From Ardenticatenaceae bacterium (lineage in GTDB: Bacteria > Chloroflexota > Anaerolineae > Promineifilales > Promineifilaceae), in assembly GCA_020634415.1 (NCBI GenBank), contig JACKBT010000018.1:1-64000 (forward strand): 64,000 nt of DNA. The letters run 5' to 3'. Positions 19,901 to 28,900 of this stretch are shown here, one piece after another. The first letter of the stretch is position 1. Every line of letters starts with the position of its first letter. A program made the translations under genes and the position numbers. A model generated the notes under the pieces. The model made no database searches. It was not told where the DNA came from and was given only the letters and a program-made list of their open reading frames with translations.

Positions 19901-22900
19901 TGTCCACTGGCTGCCATCCCAATGGAAGGTTTCCTCGCCATCGGTCAAGCCGTCGTCGTCGGTGTCGGCATCGTTGATGGTGGTGCCGAGTTGGAATTCC
20001 TGGCCGTCGCTCAGGCCATCGCCATCGCTGTCGGTGAGCAGGGCGTTGGCCCCAACGTCGGTAAAGCTGTTTTTCTCGAAGCCATCGGACAGGCCGTCGT
20101 TGTCGCTGTCCCAGTCGTAGCGATTGGCAAGGCCGTCACTGTCGGTATCTACGGAGCTGGATTCCATAACGGCCGTGTTGACCAGATCATCGCCATCTTG
20201 ATCGGGGTTTACCAATGCTGACCAATTCCATAAGTCCGTGACGGAACCGGGCAAGACATCGAAGGTGAGGGTGACGGAATCCCATTTTTTGTCGTCTTCT
20301 AATTCATCTGGCAGCACCATGTGGTCGGTTTCGTCGCTGCAAAAGCCGACGATACATTCTTCATAGCGGGTGTCGGCGATGACTTTGTAGAGCAGGTGCA
20401 GGTCAATATCGCGGCCTGCCGTGCCAAAGGTGAAATCGGCAAAGAGTTGGTTCTTGCATTCTTGATAGGGGCCATACCAGTAGCCGCCGGTGATGTAGTA
20501 GTCGTCAATGATGCAGTTTTCGTTGTCACGGTGGGTTTGGGCGGTCACGCCGGAATCGGCCCAGGCGGAAAATTGGCCGTAGCTGGTGCTGCGATTGAGT
20601 TGGGTGTGATCGCTGCCTTCGCGGCGATAAATGATGCCGGTGAACTCGTCGGAAAAGGTGATGGTTGCGCCTTGTAACAAGCCTTCGCTGACATCAGATT
20701 CCAGGCCCGCAAAGTCGAAATCTAAGAAGCGGGTGTAGGCATCGGTACTCCAAAATTGTTCAATGAGGCCCTCTAGCAGGAAGTTGGTGAGGTCGAATTC
20801 GGCACCAAAGGCCCAGGCGATGGCGGAGACGACCAGACCGACGATGGCGAAAATGAAGAGGACGAACGCGCCTACCCCCGTGAAGGCGATGGCAAATAAA
20901 ATGATGGCGACGACGGTGCGGACGACGGCAAAGGCCAGGGCAAAATCCTGCTCGTAGCCGTAGGGGCTGCTGTATTCGAGGTAGCTGTTCCAAATGGTGT
21001 ACAGCTCAAAGCCGAGGGCGGCGAAGCTGAGGATGACACCGGCCACGGTGAAGAATTTGGCGAGTTTGGCTGAGTTGCGGAAGAAGAATTTGGTGACGAC
21101 GGCGCTGCTATCTAGTAGTTCGTCGCCGCTTTTGGCGCTGCTGAGGAAGAGGCTGCCTTCTTTTAGCCAGTCGTCCCAGTATTGGATGCCGTTGAGTTGG
21201 GGGGAGAGGACATCTATCTGGCCGCCGATTTTGACGATTTTTAAGTATTTGCTCATGCCGTCGAGGGACATTTTGCCGAGGTAGATGAGGGTGACTTGTT
21301 TGACGACGGTGAGGGGGATGCTGTCGAAGGTGAGGAAGCCGCGTTCGCGCAGGTAGGCGTAGTAGCTGTCGGGGTTGACGGACACGAGACCTTCTCCGGC
21401 GATGGCGAGATGGTTGGCTTCGATGAGGTAGGTGACGGCATCGTTGATGAGGTCGTAGTTGTAGTAGGTGTAGATGGCGGTGTCATCGGCCGTTTCGGCG
21501 GCCAGGGTGATGCCATCTATTTGGATAACGGCCGTTTGCCCCATAGCCCAGGCGTTGGTGAAACCGTAGATGATGGCAAACAGCTCTGTTTCGGTGAGAT
21601 CGGGGTAGGCGATTTGCAGGTCGGCCAGGATGGTGGCAAAGTCGCCGTAACGGTCGGCAACGGCCGTCCACAAGGCCGCGTCTGTTACCTCGGCCCAACT
21701 GCTGCCGTTGTACTGCACGTTAAACGTTTTCAGCGAACGGCTGGTAATCATGGGGATGTTAGCCAGGTTAAAGACAAAATTTTTGCCGCTGGTGCTGCTC
21801 AGATCGTCCAGACCAGCCATGCCCAATTTGGTTTGGGTGGCGACGGCTACGGATACCATCTCGTCTTGGGGGTAGTTGTGGGTGGTGAGGAAGCTGCTGA
21901 TGCCATTGCCCATGCTTGTTGCCAGTTCGTCTAAGTGGGCGGGGGCCTCGCTGCCAGTGGGGGTGTAAACGGCCACGTCCGCCGCTGGCAGGCCCCAGGT
22001 TTGCTCGATGGGCGTGGCGGGGTTGCTGAAGCGGTTGACGACTTCGGTGAGGTTGGGGGAAACGGCCGATAAATAGCTGGCCTCTAAACCAAACAGCAGT
22101 TGGAACAGATCGCGGTTGCTGGTGGGCGTGTTGGGGGTACCCAACACGGCGTAACTTACATCACCACTTTTGGTAATCTCCAAACCGGTGATGCGAAAGG
22201 GGTCGTTGTACTGCGCTACGAGGCCGATTTCGGTGTTGATGTTGTCGCCGTTTTGCTCGTCATTAGCCATGCTGGCCATCCACACCAGTTCTATGTCTGT
22301 CCAGGCGATGCTGTCAATTGTCTCTGGTTCGTAGACGATTTTGCCCTGGAAGGCGCTGATCTGGCCGCCATTGCTGAGGGGATCGAGGGGGATGAACAGT
22401 TCGTAGATGCGGTTGCTGACGGGCTGCCAGCCTTTGCCCACATTGCCCAAATAGGAAAAGGTGAGGCCGTAAGCCTGGATGAGGGCATCGTTGGGGCGGC
22501 CAATGGTGGTGACTTTGAGATAGGGTGAAAGGGACAGATCGGCCGGGGATTTGTCGAGGTCTTGAATTGTGCCTTCGTCGTCGGTGGGCCAGTCGAGGCT
22601 GGTGGTGGTGTAGCGCAGGTGTTGGCTGTTTTGGGGCTGCACCTGTATTTCGATGTATTGGTAGCCAGTGAAGCTGCTTTGTTCGAGGGTGGTGGAGAGG
22701 GAGAAGGAATCTTTGTAGGCGGTGGCGGAGAAGGGATCGAGGTCGTATGTGTCGGCCACGCCGTCGCCGTCGTTGTCGTTGTCCCAGATGTTGGGTACGC
22801 CGTCGTTGTCTTGGTCTAGAGTGGGGGCGGTGCCGCCGTAAACGGCCGTTAATTCATGAAAATCTGAAAGGCCGTCAAAATTACTGTCCATGCGCAGGGG

Positions 22901-24256
22901 ATTGAGATACCAGGTCTGGCTGTTGTAGTTGATGCCCTCGATTTCGAGGGTGTCGGTGATGCCGTCTAAATCGGTATCAAAATAGTAGGCATCTGTACCC
23001 AGGCAGTGTTCGACAAAGTTGGTTGTGCCGTCCTGGTCGTCGTCGTCAGTGGTGCTGCCTGTGCCGCAGCTTGTGTTGGTGCTTTGTTGGCGCATGTTGG
23101 TGGGGGCTGGTTGTGTGGTGTCAGACGGCCGTTCCACGCCCAATGCCTCACTCAAACTCTCGACCCCTTCCTCATGCTCTGCTTGGGCGTGGGTGATGCC
23201 TTGCAAAAAGGGGGAAGTAATCATGGTAATGATCAGGAAGAGGGGGATGCTGACGCGCACCCAACGGTGGCGCTGGGCCAGCAGGAAGGCAAACCACAGG
23301 GCCAGGCTCAGGATAAGCAGGGCCAGAAGCATGTGGGTGAGGGAGAAGAAGCGAGGGGTAGAGGGTAGGGTGGGGGGAGGAGAAACGGCCGTGTTCGTCA
23401 CGGCTGTGTCAGCCGCGGCTGTATCAGCCGCACCCGCTGCCAGCAAAACCTCTGGCTTCAAGTCGGGCACACCGACCAATGGGGCCTCAATCACATAATC
23501 TACAACCATGTGGGCTTGCGAGTGGTACTGCTCGTTAATGTCGGGGATGGCAATGTCCAAAATCTGGCGGCGCGGGTAGCCGTCGGCATCCACCCACAGC
23601 TCACCCTGGCCTGTCATCTGCTGCAAGATGGGCGAGGGCGAGAGGATGACGTTTTGCTGGTTGGCGGGCAGTTGGCTTTGGGCCACATCGCGCACGTAGC
23701 GGGCATATTCCCCACCATCAATCTCAAAGCTGTAGATGGCGAGATCGGGATGGTCGTTATTGGCTTTTAGCTGGATGTTTTGCGCGGCCTGGAGATAGCT
23801 GAGGAATTCGGCGGTGGGGGCGACTGTGCCGATGGGGTTTTCAATCTCTTGCCGTTGACCATCGCGGAGTAGATAGGTTTGGCCGCCAGCCTGCTCCAGC
23901 GTCAGCGGCGGGGCATTCAAACCAGCTTCAAATTGCAGGGTGATGGTGGCGGAGTCGGGCAGGGTGACATCGCCTGAAAGGCGTGTGTCTACCCGCTCTT
24001 CGCTCTTGCCAATATTGGCGGGTACGGGGCGGGGAATGAGGGTTTGCTCGATGTTGGCGACGAAGTGGTATTGCCCGGAGGCGGTGACTTGTGCTTGAAC
24101 TTCGTCAAAAATGGCGCGGTCAATGAGGTTGGTATCTTTGGCGGCGGGGGGGCTGTCGGCATAGAGGGTTGTGGTGAAAATAAAAAGGAGGAGGAAGGGT
24201 AGAATCCAATAGGATCGGCGAATAAATGATTTGTGTGGTTGAAGCTGAGGTCTCAT
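10907..24256 (-). CDS. giant secreted multidomain protein (4449 aa): TSP3, FG-GAP, beta-helix, cadherin-like, PKD, FIMAH-like
   Basis: One uninterrupted 13.3-kb frame. Residues 15-32 form a signal anchor (SYWILPFLLLFIFTTTLY); an outer-membrane lipoprotein sorting-like region follows to 260. Hydrophobic helices lie near 304-326 and 336-353, then calcium-binding TSP3-like DxDxDG repeats near 405-508. A mid-protein membrane cluster occupies about 1070-1150, and a second TSP3 block about 1350-1490. FG-GAP repeats (GDFNGDRLGDLAVG) cover about 1900-2290. Two right-handed parallel beta-helix domains (FTSIQAAINSGADRVLIEPG; FATIQAAVDAAETDM) span about 2320-2840. Ig-like modules follow, then three cadherin-like repeats (NDSDVDGDSL, NGSDVFTYTVTDG) near 3910-4170 and PKD domains near 4190-4360. 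The last 85 residues (LNRFMVKVNAFVDRGVLTPE) resemble a FIMAH domain. Likely surface adhesion or carbohydrate contact. An AAGGAG ribosome site precedes the ATG. Its stop lies in a MITE. Confidence 0.9.
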   Translation of the reverse strand: MRPQLQPHKSFIRRSYWILPFLLLFIFTTTLYADSPPAAKDTNLIDRAIFDEVQAQVTASGQYHFVANIEQTLIPRPVPANIGKSEERVDTRLSGDVTLPDSATITLQFEAGLNAPPLTLEQAGGQTYLLRDGQRQEIENPIGTVAPTAEFLSYLQAAQNIQLKANNDHPDLAIYSFEIDGGEYARYVRDVAQSQLPANQQNVILSPSPILQQMTGQGELWVDADGYPRRQILDIAIPDINEQYHSQAHMVVDYVIEAPLVGVPDLKPEVLLAAGAADTAAADTAVTNTAVSPPPTLPSTPRFFSLTHMLLALLILSLALWFAFLLAQRHRWVRVSIPLFLIITMITSPFLQGITHAQAEHEEGVESLSEALGVERPSDTTQPAPTNMRQQSTNTSCGTGSTTDDDDQDGTTNFVEHCLGTDAYYFDTDLDGITDTLEIEGINYNSQTWYLNPLRMDSNFDGLSDFHELTAVYGGTAPTLDQDNDGVPNIWDNDNDGDGVADTYDLDPFSATAYKDSFSLSTTLEQSSFTGYQYIEIQVQPQNSQHLRYTTTSLDWPTDDEGTIQDLDKSPADLSLSPYLKVTTIGRPNDALIQAYGLTFSYLGNVGKGWQPVSNRIYELFIPLDPLSNGGQISAFQGKIVYEPETIDSIAWTDIELVWMASMANDEQNGDNINTEIGLVAQYNDPFRITGLEITKSGDVSYAVLGTPNTPTSNRDLFQLLFGLEASYLSAVSPNLTEVVNRFSNPATPIEQTWGLPAADVAVYTPTGSEAPAHLDELATSMGNGISSFLTTHNYPQDEMVSVAVATQTKLGMAGLDDLSSTSGKNFVFNLANIPMITSRSLKTFNVQYNGSSWAEVTDAALWTAVADRYGDFATILADLQIAYPDLTETELFAIIYGFTNAWAMGQTAVIQIDGITLAAETADDTAIYTYYNYDLINDAVTYLIEANHLAIAGEGLVSVNPDSYYAYLRERGFLTFDSIPLTVVKQVTLIYLGKMSLDGMSKYLKIVKIGGQIDVLSPQLNGIQYWDDWLKEGSLFLSSAKSGDELLDSSAVVTKFFFRNSAKLAKFFTVAGVILSFAALGFELYTIWNSYLEYSSPYGYEQDFALAFAVVRTVVAIILFAIAFTGVGAFVLFIFAIVGLVVSAIAWAFGAEFDLTNFLLEGLIEQFWSTDAYTRFLDFDFAGLESDVSEGLLQGATITFSDEFTGIIYRREGSDHTQLNRSTSYGQFSAWADSGVTAQTHRDNENCIIDDYYITGGYWYGPYQECKNQLFADFTFGTAGRDIDLHLLYKVIADTRYEECIVGFCSDETDHMVLPDELEDDKKWDSVTLTFDVLPGSVTDLWNWSALVNPDQDGDDLVNTAVMESSSVDTDSDGLANRYDWDSDNDGLSDGFEKNSFTDVGANALLTDSDGDGLSDGQEFQLGTTINDADTDDDGLTDGEETFHWDGSQWTGGGWFITIAGSSYWVFADPFHADADGDGLSDSTEMNAASSPYAANEAPVLTLEAGPYLVSPTGETAVYAANSQTVTATVTLHNLAGTAITQTLTFCPPAVLNSISLTTSGDSTPTTTANGSCYDYDFSGDPLLFFQTFTLNMSATASGSNTSSSFHVSLPHVIEGALTPIAVTLPYEQDNSAPTVEVSAPVSRTILIGDNYIVGGFAEDNGSWVDHIAVTVPAGTFTANGRSPWAFLWDLPNEGIVSVTAVAYDAVGNASTPFTTQVIVDSLAPVITSDLPANVTVSAGQAYSNVINLTGTVTDNYSGLERVQLRYNEQPWRTIWASDNAPLNTTWSGEWELPAITENAQGEHTLHLRAYDTYGNIGYLEQTVFVDLLPPTSDLTNRSFLQEEPRHVPLNQPLHLYGIANDAGHNPLPAGPVDLSGSLHSIEDASLWLQPDTYTDDDAGITISWIGDFNGDRLGDLAVGLPQAHSGAGKVVVVTGQAGDWPIPNLGELDFLSDHKPSFAGLPGAGLGSVIQPAGDFDGNGFTDLLIGDPAHNRLYLVYGNPQALGYELELTGSSASKWSELYPTAAGESLTSQMAAAGDVNNDTLGDILLSTTTSQTGYVYLLLGDASPRATQFVNEMAGAVLETSAAGATVAGVGDVNGDFVDDFAVAMGGTVYLFAGGGGWQANGLTTLTTAMAMASFASSDSLPTLVGAGDVNGDGLADFAYSHNDTPVVVFGDAGQNFTTQSLSGFASPLSGFLAAAGDVDKDDRGDFLIGNADGDAYLILGSDLTTAVATITGVASAAAAPYIAGADLAGDGSSDLLVVPSQTAAVSLGYTALNQAPTPFINPAWLPTGGGMNPPSNQAAAANKDLEAAPSLLSGDVTVGYAGADFTSIQAAINSGADRVLIEPGIYQEVITLTNNIIVAGSGPGLTIITFPDDSSATTLVTANGVSSSSLMNVTLAGRGLETGLAVLNGADNIVLTRAIVRDMETAVHLDGSSTDLNLRNTTLVANENGLNATNCASVDVINTIFAYNTGTALAYEGCAAVQNHQFNLYWANSTDMTPNDPGGGELFSDPLFINFAANDFRVASHSPVIDAGAPGYPVPPGAGDFADIGHREQTGTGFVASSSYCANCANDGLIWGVDAFATIQAAVDAAETDMLNLFAGDGTPFTVGVAEGVYTESVEINWNLQLLGSNPDKTTIVGVNGPAVTLSSTVGTKVAGFTLIGGGANPVGLHLTGGSYGVAIDYNLFKDNVIGINVDGRSSGSANFNTLINNNTGIMVNAKYDWLDTNSNLLSNNGIGLYAETVSVTHTIDTGIIVTNATGLIFSENNLLYNPINYHNVLTGLNDIVGQDPLLTGDYAYLQVGSPALDAGRLGEPAPTGGGARADIGWHELLAAPISVLMGQPDDSVATENIGVGQVEYAVVPVADVNSPITETLPASWQTAPLASPGEKVSYWEVDYTPTSTGFFRIYSRAADTLGNAEIDTQDWYEGAFYVDDTAPVVSLAVGHPAGVGQTWLRLTGVVSDYIGTSFDVDDIYFTINGERFEGAWSIDGWQADGLTPRQFHYIYMNDTGAPIIDADIQAFVVDGAGQVGSSAIAVASINWDNATTYFDATPPKIWYVDIHDDLLPIPPYDEIFGEVVHIQGNAYDVKDHIGTQPQEGFTGINGYQISFDGGLTWETLPAADDNLNNLEHNGLFGPYDWQIPDGFDATTFPAKLRVTDYAGLSRVYVYTMTVDTGAPRLLGEVTIDSEAVIGKHLDQNTAVTITWDLPLDGSYFSQMLANFGSGDPATPPSSPQNQTSVVRVIDAPNFYANIGAEDEVGNIDWRSFGPWYLGQMYGQPWYTTFQSIALTMDGILDIRHDEWLTATEWLDEDERPNIPQSLYSTWEARNAYIGWQGANWDNDGTMWVYWDVNAGGTTSPVTGSVTLPFAADFAANVSDSDISGGWQFDGVNWISNDSTYMVHDPENGGTELVFWFRGPVTDGFAHNRMFAYAVDEGGEVWSAFPTLNQLDGTFDYYYEWMVNTGTDLLKRPIGAREPILSLHASSSPPTQDTLSHGHIVQYLLDITNEGDYASDDMQVQLTGSTGINFISVDGATCNSCAVPDSWLLDVAEITSSDSQRITITAQLDNDLTGLTQVTTTAQLQTDLLLPQTAMLTHVLDLAKPAAEVVANPGNASAAGPQAIVGTADDAAGTGVASVEVSLDGSNWQAAIGTQSWSAVVDPGVSTGVWDLYVRATDYHGQVSDVALATFVIDEAAPLITATVPAVVGNSGVASLSGTTSDPLPAGAEVQQVAVQFDSDTAVWQTANVGQPNTNGSQPWQYVWSLPSQDWVTHTVRFRATDYGDNAATTGWFTTVVDTIAPTVAVTQQLTQVVVGGTEPVLAGTVTDGGGVDSATITIYPPAGAPINEGLTVNGGQWSYVLNQPLGTYTLLVTFGDTVGNTRLVGPFTVEVIEVINHAPSAMADSAMTAEDTAVLVDILANDSDPDGDSLTLDSLSQPANGAVSSSGSDVTYTPTLNFNGTDVFTYTITDGHGGQDTAQVTVTVDPVNDVPVATDDEGMTAEDTAVTIDLLNNDSDVDGDSLIVQSVMQGSHGSVVNNGSDVTYTPDANFNGSDVFTYTVTDGNGGSDTATVTVTIDPVNDNPVAVADGAMTEADTAVLIPVLANDSDVDGDSLTVDSVTQGSRGSVANNGSDVTYTPNSGFSGSDVFTYTVTDGYGGQDTTTVTVMVALGNSAPVAEAGGPYTVNEGELVMLDAAGTTDAEQDPATLGYAWDFDGDGAYDDAVGMMPTFSAVTLDGPMSVTVGLQVTDGGGLVGVDTAVIAILNLPPAITNLTYLPIIFGESSTITVTATDVLDTLSYAFDCDSDGSFEIGPQTGNSTDCAFASPGDFTVTVQVSDDDGGVATETTVVTVMSHQEAVMHLQDDVLALVNSGVLRPIQGAALNTSLQRVVRALNNDRPVVAILNLNRFMVKVNAFVDRGVLTPEQAQPLLDTAERLKAAIVAAH

Positions 24257-24533
24257 GCAGGACTCCTTATTGTGTAATTCTGCATGGAGTGTACGGAGGG
24301 GGCGTTATACGGCCGTTATATGGGCCTTTTGCTCTGTGGTGTTCACAATGAGTAAACGTTTGGTAACTGGTTTACCCTCCCGGAGGTTTTCCCTCGAGAG
24401 AGCCTCCGCAAAAGAAGCCTCCGGGAGGGTTTTCACTCGAGGGATTGAATAATTACAACGTTTGTTTTACCTTGGCGATATAGTTGTGGAAGACATGTTT
24501 TGACAATAAACTACGGCACAAGAAGGAGATGAT
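24257..24533. promoter_or_regulatory. Divergent promoter region with inverted repeat CCCTCCCGGAGG / CCTCCGGGAGGG
   Basis: No gene. It separates the giant minus-strand gene from the GH2 gene. It holds the shared 20-mer at 24299-24318, a GTAAACGTTTGGTAAC stretch (24352-24367), and a long inverted repeat: CCCTCCCGGAGG from about 24375 pairs with CCTCCGGGAGGG ending near 24430. The string TTTACCCTCCCGGAGGTTTT recurs upstream of the dehalogenase gene near 32354. An AAGGAGATGAT ribosome site precedes the GH2 ATG. Confidence 0.5.
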
Positions 24534-27194
24534 ATGAGTAATCAACGTATCTCGTTAGATGGTGTGTGGGACTTCCAACTTAGTTCTGAGGGGTTGGCGT
24601 TGCCGCCTGCGGCCCATTTATGGCAAACGGCCGTCGTGCCCATGCCCTGGCAAGCCCAATTCGACCATCTACGGCAGCAAAGTGGCACGGCCTGGTATCG
24701 CCGCTATTTTACAGTGGACCCGGCGTGGCTGGAAACGGCCGTTACCCAGTCCGCCATACTGCACTTTGGTGCGGTAGATTATCAGGCCACTGTGTGGGTG
24801 AACGGCGAGTTTGTTGGTGAGCATGAAGGTGGCTACCTGCCCTTCACGTTCGACATCATGGGCTGTTTGCAAGCGGGGCAAAACGAACTGCTGGTGCGGG
24901 TTGTAGACCCCACAGACGACCGCTTGCTTTACCCTGATTTTCCTTTTAGTGAGATTCCACACGGTAAACAGAGCTGGTACGGGCCTATTGGCGGTATCTG
25001 GCAGAGTGTGTGGCTGGAGCTGCGGCCTGCTTTGCACATTCGCCAGCTTTGGCTGCGGCCCCAGCCGGAGCAGGCTGCTATTGCGATGCAGGTGGAGTTG
25101 AGTGACACGCCGCCGGATGTGTACCAAATGGTCTGTACGGTGACGGGGCCGGATGGGGAAACGGCCGTCGCCGTCACCTTCAACCAAACTTTATCGGGCA
25201 TCATCTCCTTGCCTGCTGCGCCGCACCTGTGGCACCCCGACACGCCCCATCTCTATACGGTTACAGCTACGTTGCAGCCAGAAGGCAAACCAGTCCATAC
25301 GGTGCAGAAGCAGTGTGGTTTGCGCACGGTGGCGGTGGAGAACGGCCGTATTATTCTAAACGGCCGTCCCATCTACCTGCGTGGCATGTTGGATCAGGCC
25401 TATTACCCCGAAACCATCTACACACCCAACAGCCTGGCACTGCTAGAAGACCAGGCGCGGCAAGCCAAAGCACTCGGCTTCAACTGCCTGCGGACGCATA
25501 TCAAAATTGAAGACCCGCGTTACTACGATGTGGCCGACAGGCTGGGTCTGCTCATCTGGACAGAAATCCCCAACTGGGCGTTGCTGACCGAAGCGGCTGC
25601 GGCTCGTGCCAAGCAAACTTTTCGGGAGATGGTGGCGCGGGATGGGCATCATCCCTCCATCATCGCCTGGACGTTGATTAATGAAAATTGGGGGACGGAC
25701 CTGACCCGTAACGCTGAACATCGCCGTTGGCTGGCCGATTTTTATGCCGAGGCCAAACAGATTGATCCCACTCGGCTTATTGTGGACAACTCGGCTTGCG
25801 TGGGCAATGCCCATGTTGCCGGGGATTTAGAGGATTATCATTATTACAAGGCTATCCCTGATCATGCTGATGAATGGGATGAATGGGTGGCGGACTTTGC
25901 TGGCCGCCCTGATTGGGCCTGGTATGCCGATTTTGCGCCAAACCGGCGTGAGGATTTGCCGCTGCTGGTTTCGGAATTTGGCAATTGGGGCTTGCCTGAT
26001 CCAGAGAAAATTCAGGAGAAGGGGGCGGCGCCGTGGTGGTTTGAGACCGGGCATGAGTGGGGGGAGGGCATTGTGTATCCGCATGGCGTGTCGCACCGGT
26101 ATGAGGGGTGTGGTTTGAACAATTTGTTCCCCTCTTACGCTGAATTTGCCCGCCACTCACAGGCGCATATGGCCCGCAGTCTTCATTATGAGATTACCAC
26201 TATGCGCCTGCACCGGGCGATTACGGGTTATGTGATTACGGAGTTTACGGATGTGCATTGGGAGTGTAATGGTCTGCTGACGATGCAGCGAGAGCCGAAG
26301 TATCTGCTGGATCCGCTTTTGAAGGATTTGAATCAGGATCGGGTGGTGCTGTTACGGCCGTTGCGCTGGAACGGCCGTCCGGGGGAGGCTCTGGCCGTGC
26401 AGATACAAACCAGTGATGTTGCCGATCAAGAGACAACAGGCGTGATCCAGTGGCAAGCTGGTCAATTATCCGACCAACTGCCTGCACCGGGCGGCACGAT
26501 TGCCCTAACGCTAACTGCACCGGGCGTGATTACGCTGACAGCCCGTTGGCTGTCTGAGGCGGGCACAGAGGTGGCGGTTAACCAGGTGGATGTGGTTTGT
26601 GTGGATGTACCCCGGCCCACTGCTCCGCTGTGTGTGGTAGATGATGTCGGTTTAGCCACTGTTCTTCGTGATTTAGGGTATGCGGTGCGGGAAACGGCCG
26701 TTAGCGACACAAACAACAACGAAATCGTCATCGCCACCGGCCACACCCCCACCTTAGAAAGATACATCCAGCAAGGTGGGCGCGTTTTGTTCCTGGCCGA
26801 TGGGGCGGAAGGCAGCATCTCCTTACCCGTAGGGCGTATTGTGCCTCGGTTGGGCACGGCCTGGCAGGGAGATTGGGCCAACTCCTTTGCCTGGGTGAAG
26901 AAACAAGGGCCATTGGCTCATCTGCCTGGCGCTCCCTTGCTGGAGATGGAGTGGGCGGCCATCATGCCCGACGCTGTCATTGCGGACCTGCCTGCCTGGG
27001 TACAGCGCACTCACAGTTGGGCCGGATTGGCTGTGGGTTGGATTCACAAAGCGGTTTCCCTGCTGGCCGTTTTGCCCTACGGTCGCGGTCACATTCTTGT
27101 GACCACTTTCAAGCTAAACGCCACCACACTGGCAGACGAGGCCATCGCTCAGGCCCTTTTGGCAGGCATGGTCAAGATATTGAGCGATGCGTAA
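24534..27194 (+). CDS. glycoside hydrolase family 2 (beta-galactosidase/glucuronidase type)
   Basis: An 886-aa GH2 enzyme. The N-terminal jelly-roll sugar-binding domain is clear ([56 protein letters not shown]), followed by the immunoglobulin-like domain and a TIM barrel. The catalytic acid/base is E384 in [11 protein letters not shown] and the likely nucleophile E481 in [10 protein letters not shown]; the 97-residue gap fits the family. The barrel start motif [15 protein letters not shown] is present. A C-terminal extension of about 270 residues is beta-rich and less conserved. There is no signal peptide, so it probably acts in the cytoplasm on imported oligosaccharides. Downstream lie GH51 and aldose epimerase genes, which suggests hemicellulose side-chain use. 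Exact sugar specificity cannot be read from sequence. Confidence 0.9.
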   Translation: MSNQRISLDGVWDFQLSSEGLALPPAAHLWQTAVVPMPWQAQFDHLRQQSGTAWYRRYFTVDPAWLETAVTQSAILHFGAVDYQATVWVNGEFVGEHEGGYLPFTFDIMGCLQAGQNELLVRVVDPTDDRLLYPDFPFSEIPHGKQSWYGPIGGIWQSVWLELRPALHIRQLWLRPQPEQAAIAMQVELSDTPPDVYQMVCTVTGPDGETAVAVTFNQTLSGIISLPAAPHLWHPDTPHLYTVTATLQPEGKPVHTVQKQCGLRTVAVENGRIILNGRPIYLRGMLDQAYYPETIYTPNSLALLEDQARQAKALGFNCLRTHIKIEDPRYYDVADRLGLLIWTEIPNWALLTEAAAARAKQTFREMVARDGHHPSIIAWTLINENWGTDLTRNAEHRRWLADFYAEAKQIDPTRLIVDNSACVGNAHVAGDLEDYHYYKAIPDHADEWDEWVADFAGRPDWAWYADFAPNRREDLPLLVSEFGNWGLPDPEKIQEKGAAPWWFETGHEWGEGIVYPHGVSHRYEGCGLNNLFPSYAEFARHSQAHMARSLHYEITTMRLHRAITGYVITEFTDVHWECNGLLTMQREPKYLLDPLLKDLNQDRVVLLRPLRWNGRPGEALAVQIQTSDVADQETTGVIQWQAGQLSDQLPAPGGTIALTLTAPGVITLTARWLSEAGTEVAVNQVDVVCVDVPRPTAPLCVVDDVGLATVLRDLGYAVRETAVSDTNNNEIVIATGHTPTLERYIQQGGRVLFLADGAEGSISLPVGRIVPRLGTAWQGDWANSFAWVKKQGPLAHLPGAPLLEMEWAAIMPDAVIADLPAWVQRTHSWAGLAVGWIHKAVSLLAVLPYGRGHILVTTFKLNATTLADEAIAQALLAGMVKILSDA

Positions 27195-27235
27195 TATCTA
27201 TACTTGTGAAGGTCATAATGCAGCATTTTCTTGGC

Positions 27236-27293
27236 GATTAGAGATTGGGGATTGGAGACTGGTCAATCTCTAATCTCTAGTCTCCAATCCCCG
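27236..27293. repeat. GGAGATTGG-family palindrome between GH2 and GH51 genes
   Basis: GATTAGAGATT and GGGGATTGGAGACT pair with AATCTCTAATC and AGTCTCCAATCCCC to form a cruciform-like double hairpin. Other family members lie at 7009, 10687, 36493 and 41368. It may act as a transcript-end or mRNA-stabilising structure. Confidence 0.6.
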
Positions 27294-27352
27294 TTGGCAA
27301 AATCTCGGTTTATGGCCTTATTGAGTATACTTCATACACAAAAGGAGTAATC

Positions 27353-28852
27353 ATGAATCAACTGACGATTAATGCTGACCTGGGCAGCCAAACCATTAGC
27401 CGCCATATCTACGGCCATTTTGCCGAGCATCTGGGCCGCTGTATCTACGGCGGCATCTATGTGGGGGAAGATTCGCCAATTCCTAACACACGCGGTATGC
27501 GGGATGATGTGGTGGCGGCTCTGCGCCACTTGCATATTCCCAATCTGCGCTGGCCCGGCGGCTGTTTTGCTGATGAGTACCACTGGATGGATGGCATTGG
27601 CCCGAAAGACCAGCGTCCGACGATGATCAATACGCATTGGGGGGGCGTTACGGAGGATAATTCCTTTGGTACGCATGAGTTCTTTGAGCTTTGCGAGCAG
27701 TTGGGGTGTGAACCTTATATCTGTGGCAATGTGGGTAGTGGCACGGTGCAGGAGATGCAACAGTGGGTGGAGTATATCACTTTTGATGGCATCAGCCCGA
27801 TGGCTAATTTGCGGCGGGAAAACGGCCGTTCCGAAGCCTGGCGCATCAAATATTGGGGGGTGGGCAACGAGAATTGGGGCTGCGGCGGCAATATGCGGGC
27901 CGAGTATTATGCCGATGTCTACCGCCAATTCCAGACGTATGTGCGCAATTTTGGCGACAATAATCTTTTTAAGATCGCGGGCGGGGCGAATTCATTTGAC
28001 TATGATTGGACGGATACGCTTATGGCGAATACGCAGGTGGGAAACGGCCGTTTTCTCATGCACGGCCTCTCGCTCCACTACTACACTCGCGGCGACCAAT
28101 GGCCGCCGCGTTTGGCTGCCACAGGCTTTGCCGAAGCAGAATGGTTTGCCATTTTGCGTGATGCGCACCGCATGGATGAGCTGTTGCAGCGGCACACCAC
28201 CATCATGGATAAGTATGATCCGGCAAAAAAGGTGGGGTTAATGGTGGATGAATGGGGCACCTGGTATAAGGTGGAACCGGGAACCAACCCTGGATTTCTC
28301 TATCAGCAAAATACGCTGCGGGATGCGCTGGTGGCGGCGATTCATTTTGACAGCTTCCACCGTTATTGTGATCGGGTGCAAATGGCTAATATTGCCCAGA
28401 CGGTTAATGTGCTGCAAGCGATGATTCTTACGGAGAATGGGGGTGAACGTATGGTGCTGACACCGACTTATCATGTTTTTGAGATGTATAAGGTGCATCA
28501 TGATGCCACTTTGCTGCCTTTAGATTTGCACAGTGCTGAGTATGGGTATGGGGATGCGACTATACCTGCGATTAGTGCCACTGCTTCTCGTGATGGTAAC
28601 GGCCGTATCCACATCTCTTTAAGCAATGCCAATCCGCATACAGGTCATACCGTTACCTGCACCCTGCGCGGCATCCATGCCAACGCCGTCACTGGCCGCG
28701 TCCTGACGGGCGCGACAATGGATGCCCACAACAGTTTCGATGTGCCAGAGGCAGTGCAGCCTATGGCCTTCAATGGGGCCAGCCTGGCTGGTGATCAGTT
28801 AACAATTCAACTGCCGGCGAAGTCGGTGGTGACGCTGACCCTGGGAGCGTAG
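27353..28852 (+). CDS. abfA: alpha-L-arabinofuranosidase, GH51
   Basis: A 499-aa intracellular GH51 enzyme that releases terminal arabinofuranose from arabinan or arabinoxylan oligosaccharides. Family motifs are intact: [20 protein letters not shown] at the start, [14 protein letters not shown], and GPKDQRP. The acid/base is E173 in [12 protein letters not shown] and the nucleophile E300 in [10 protein letters not shown], close to the E175/E294 positions of the Geobacillus enzyme. The C-terminal beta domain ends [12 protein letters not shown] as usual. The length matches the family (about 500 aa). AAAGGAG lies upstream of the ATG. It follows the GH2 gene by about 160 bases containing a repeat palindrome, and precedes the epimerase by 48 bases. 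Confidence 0.95.
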   Translation: MNQLTINADLGSQTISRHIYGHFAEHLGRCIYGGIYVGEDSPIPNTRGMRDDVVAALRHLHIPNLRWPGGCFADEYHWMDGIGPKDQRPTMINTHWGGVTEDNSFGTHEFFELCEQLGCEPYICGNVGSGTVQEMQQWVEYITFDGISPMANLRRENGRSEAWRIKYWGVGNENWGCGGNMRAEYYADVYRQFQTYVRNFGDNNLFKIAGGANSFDYDWTDTLMANTQVGNGRFLMHGLSLHYYTRGDQWPPRLAATGFAEAEWFAILRDAHRMDELLQRHTTIMDKYDPAKKVGLMVDEWGTWYKVEPGTNPGFLYQQNTLRDALVAAIHFDSFHRYCDRVQMANIAQTVNVLQAMILTENGGERMVLTPTYHVFEMYKVHHDATLLPLDLHSAEYGYGDATIPAISATASRDGNGRIHISLSNANPHTGHTVTCTLRGIHANAVTGRVLTGATMDAHNSFDVPEAVQPMAFNGASLAGDQLTIQLPAKSVVTLTLGA

Positions 28853-28900
28853 AAGGCAATTTTGATTATTTCTAAATGATCATTTAATCGAGGATGAATC

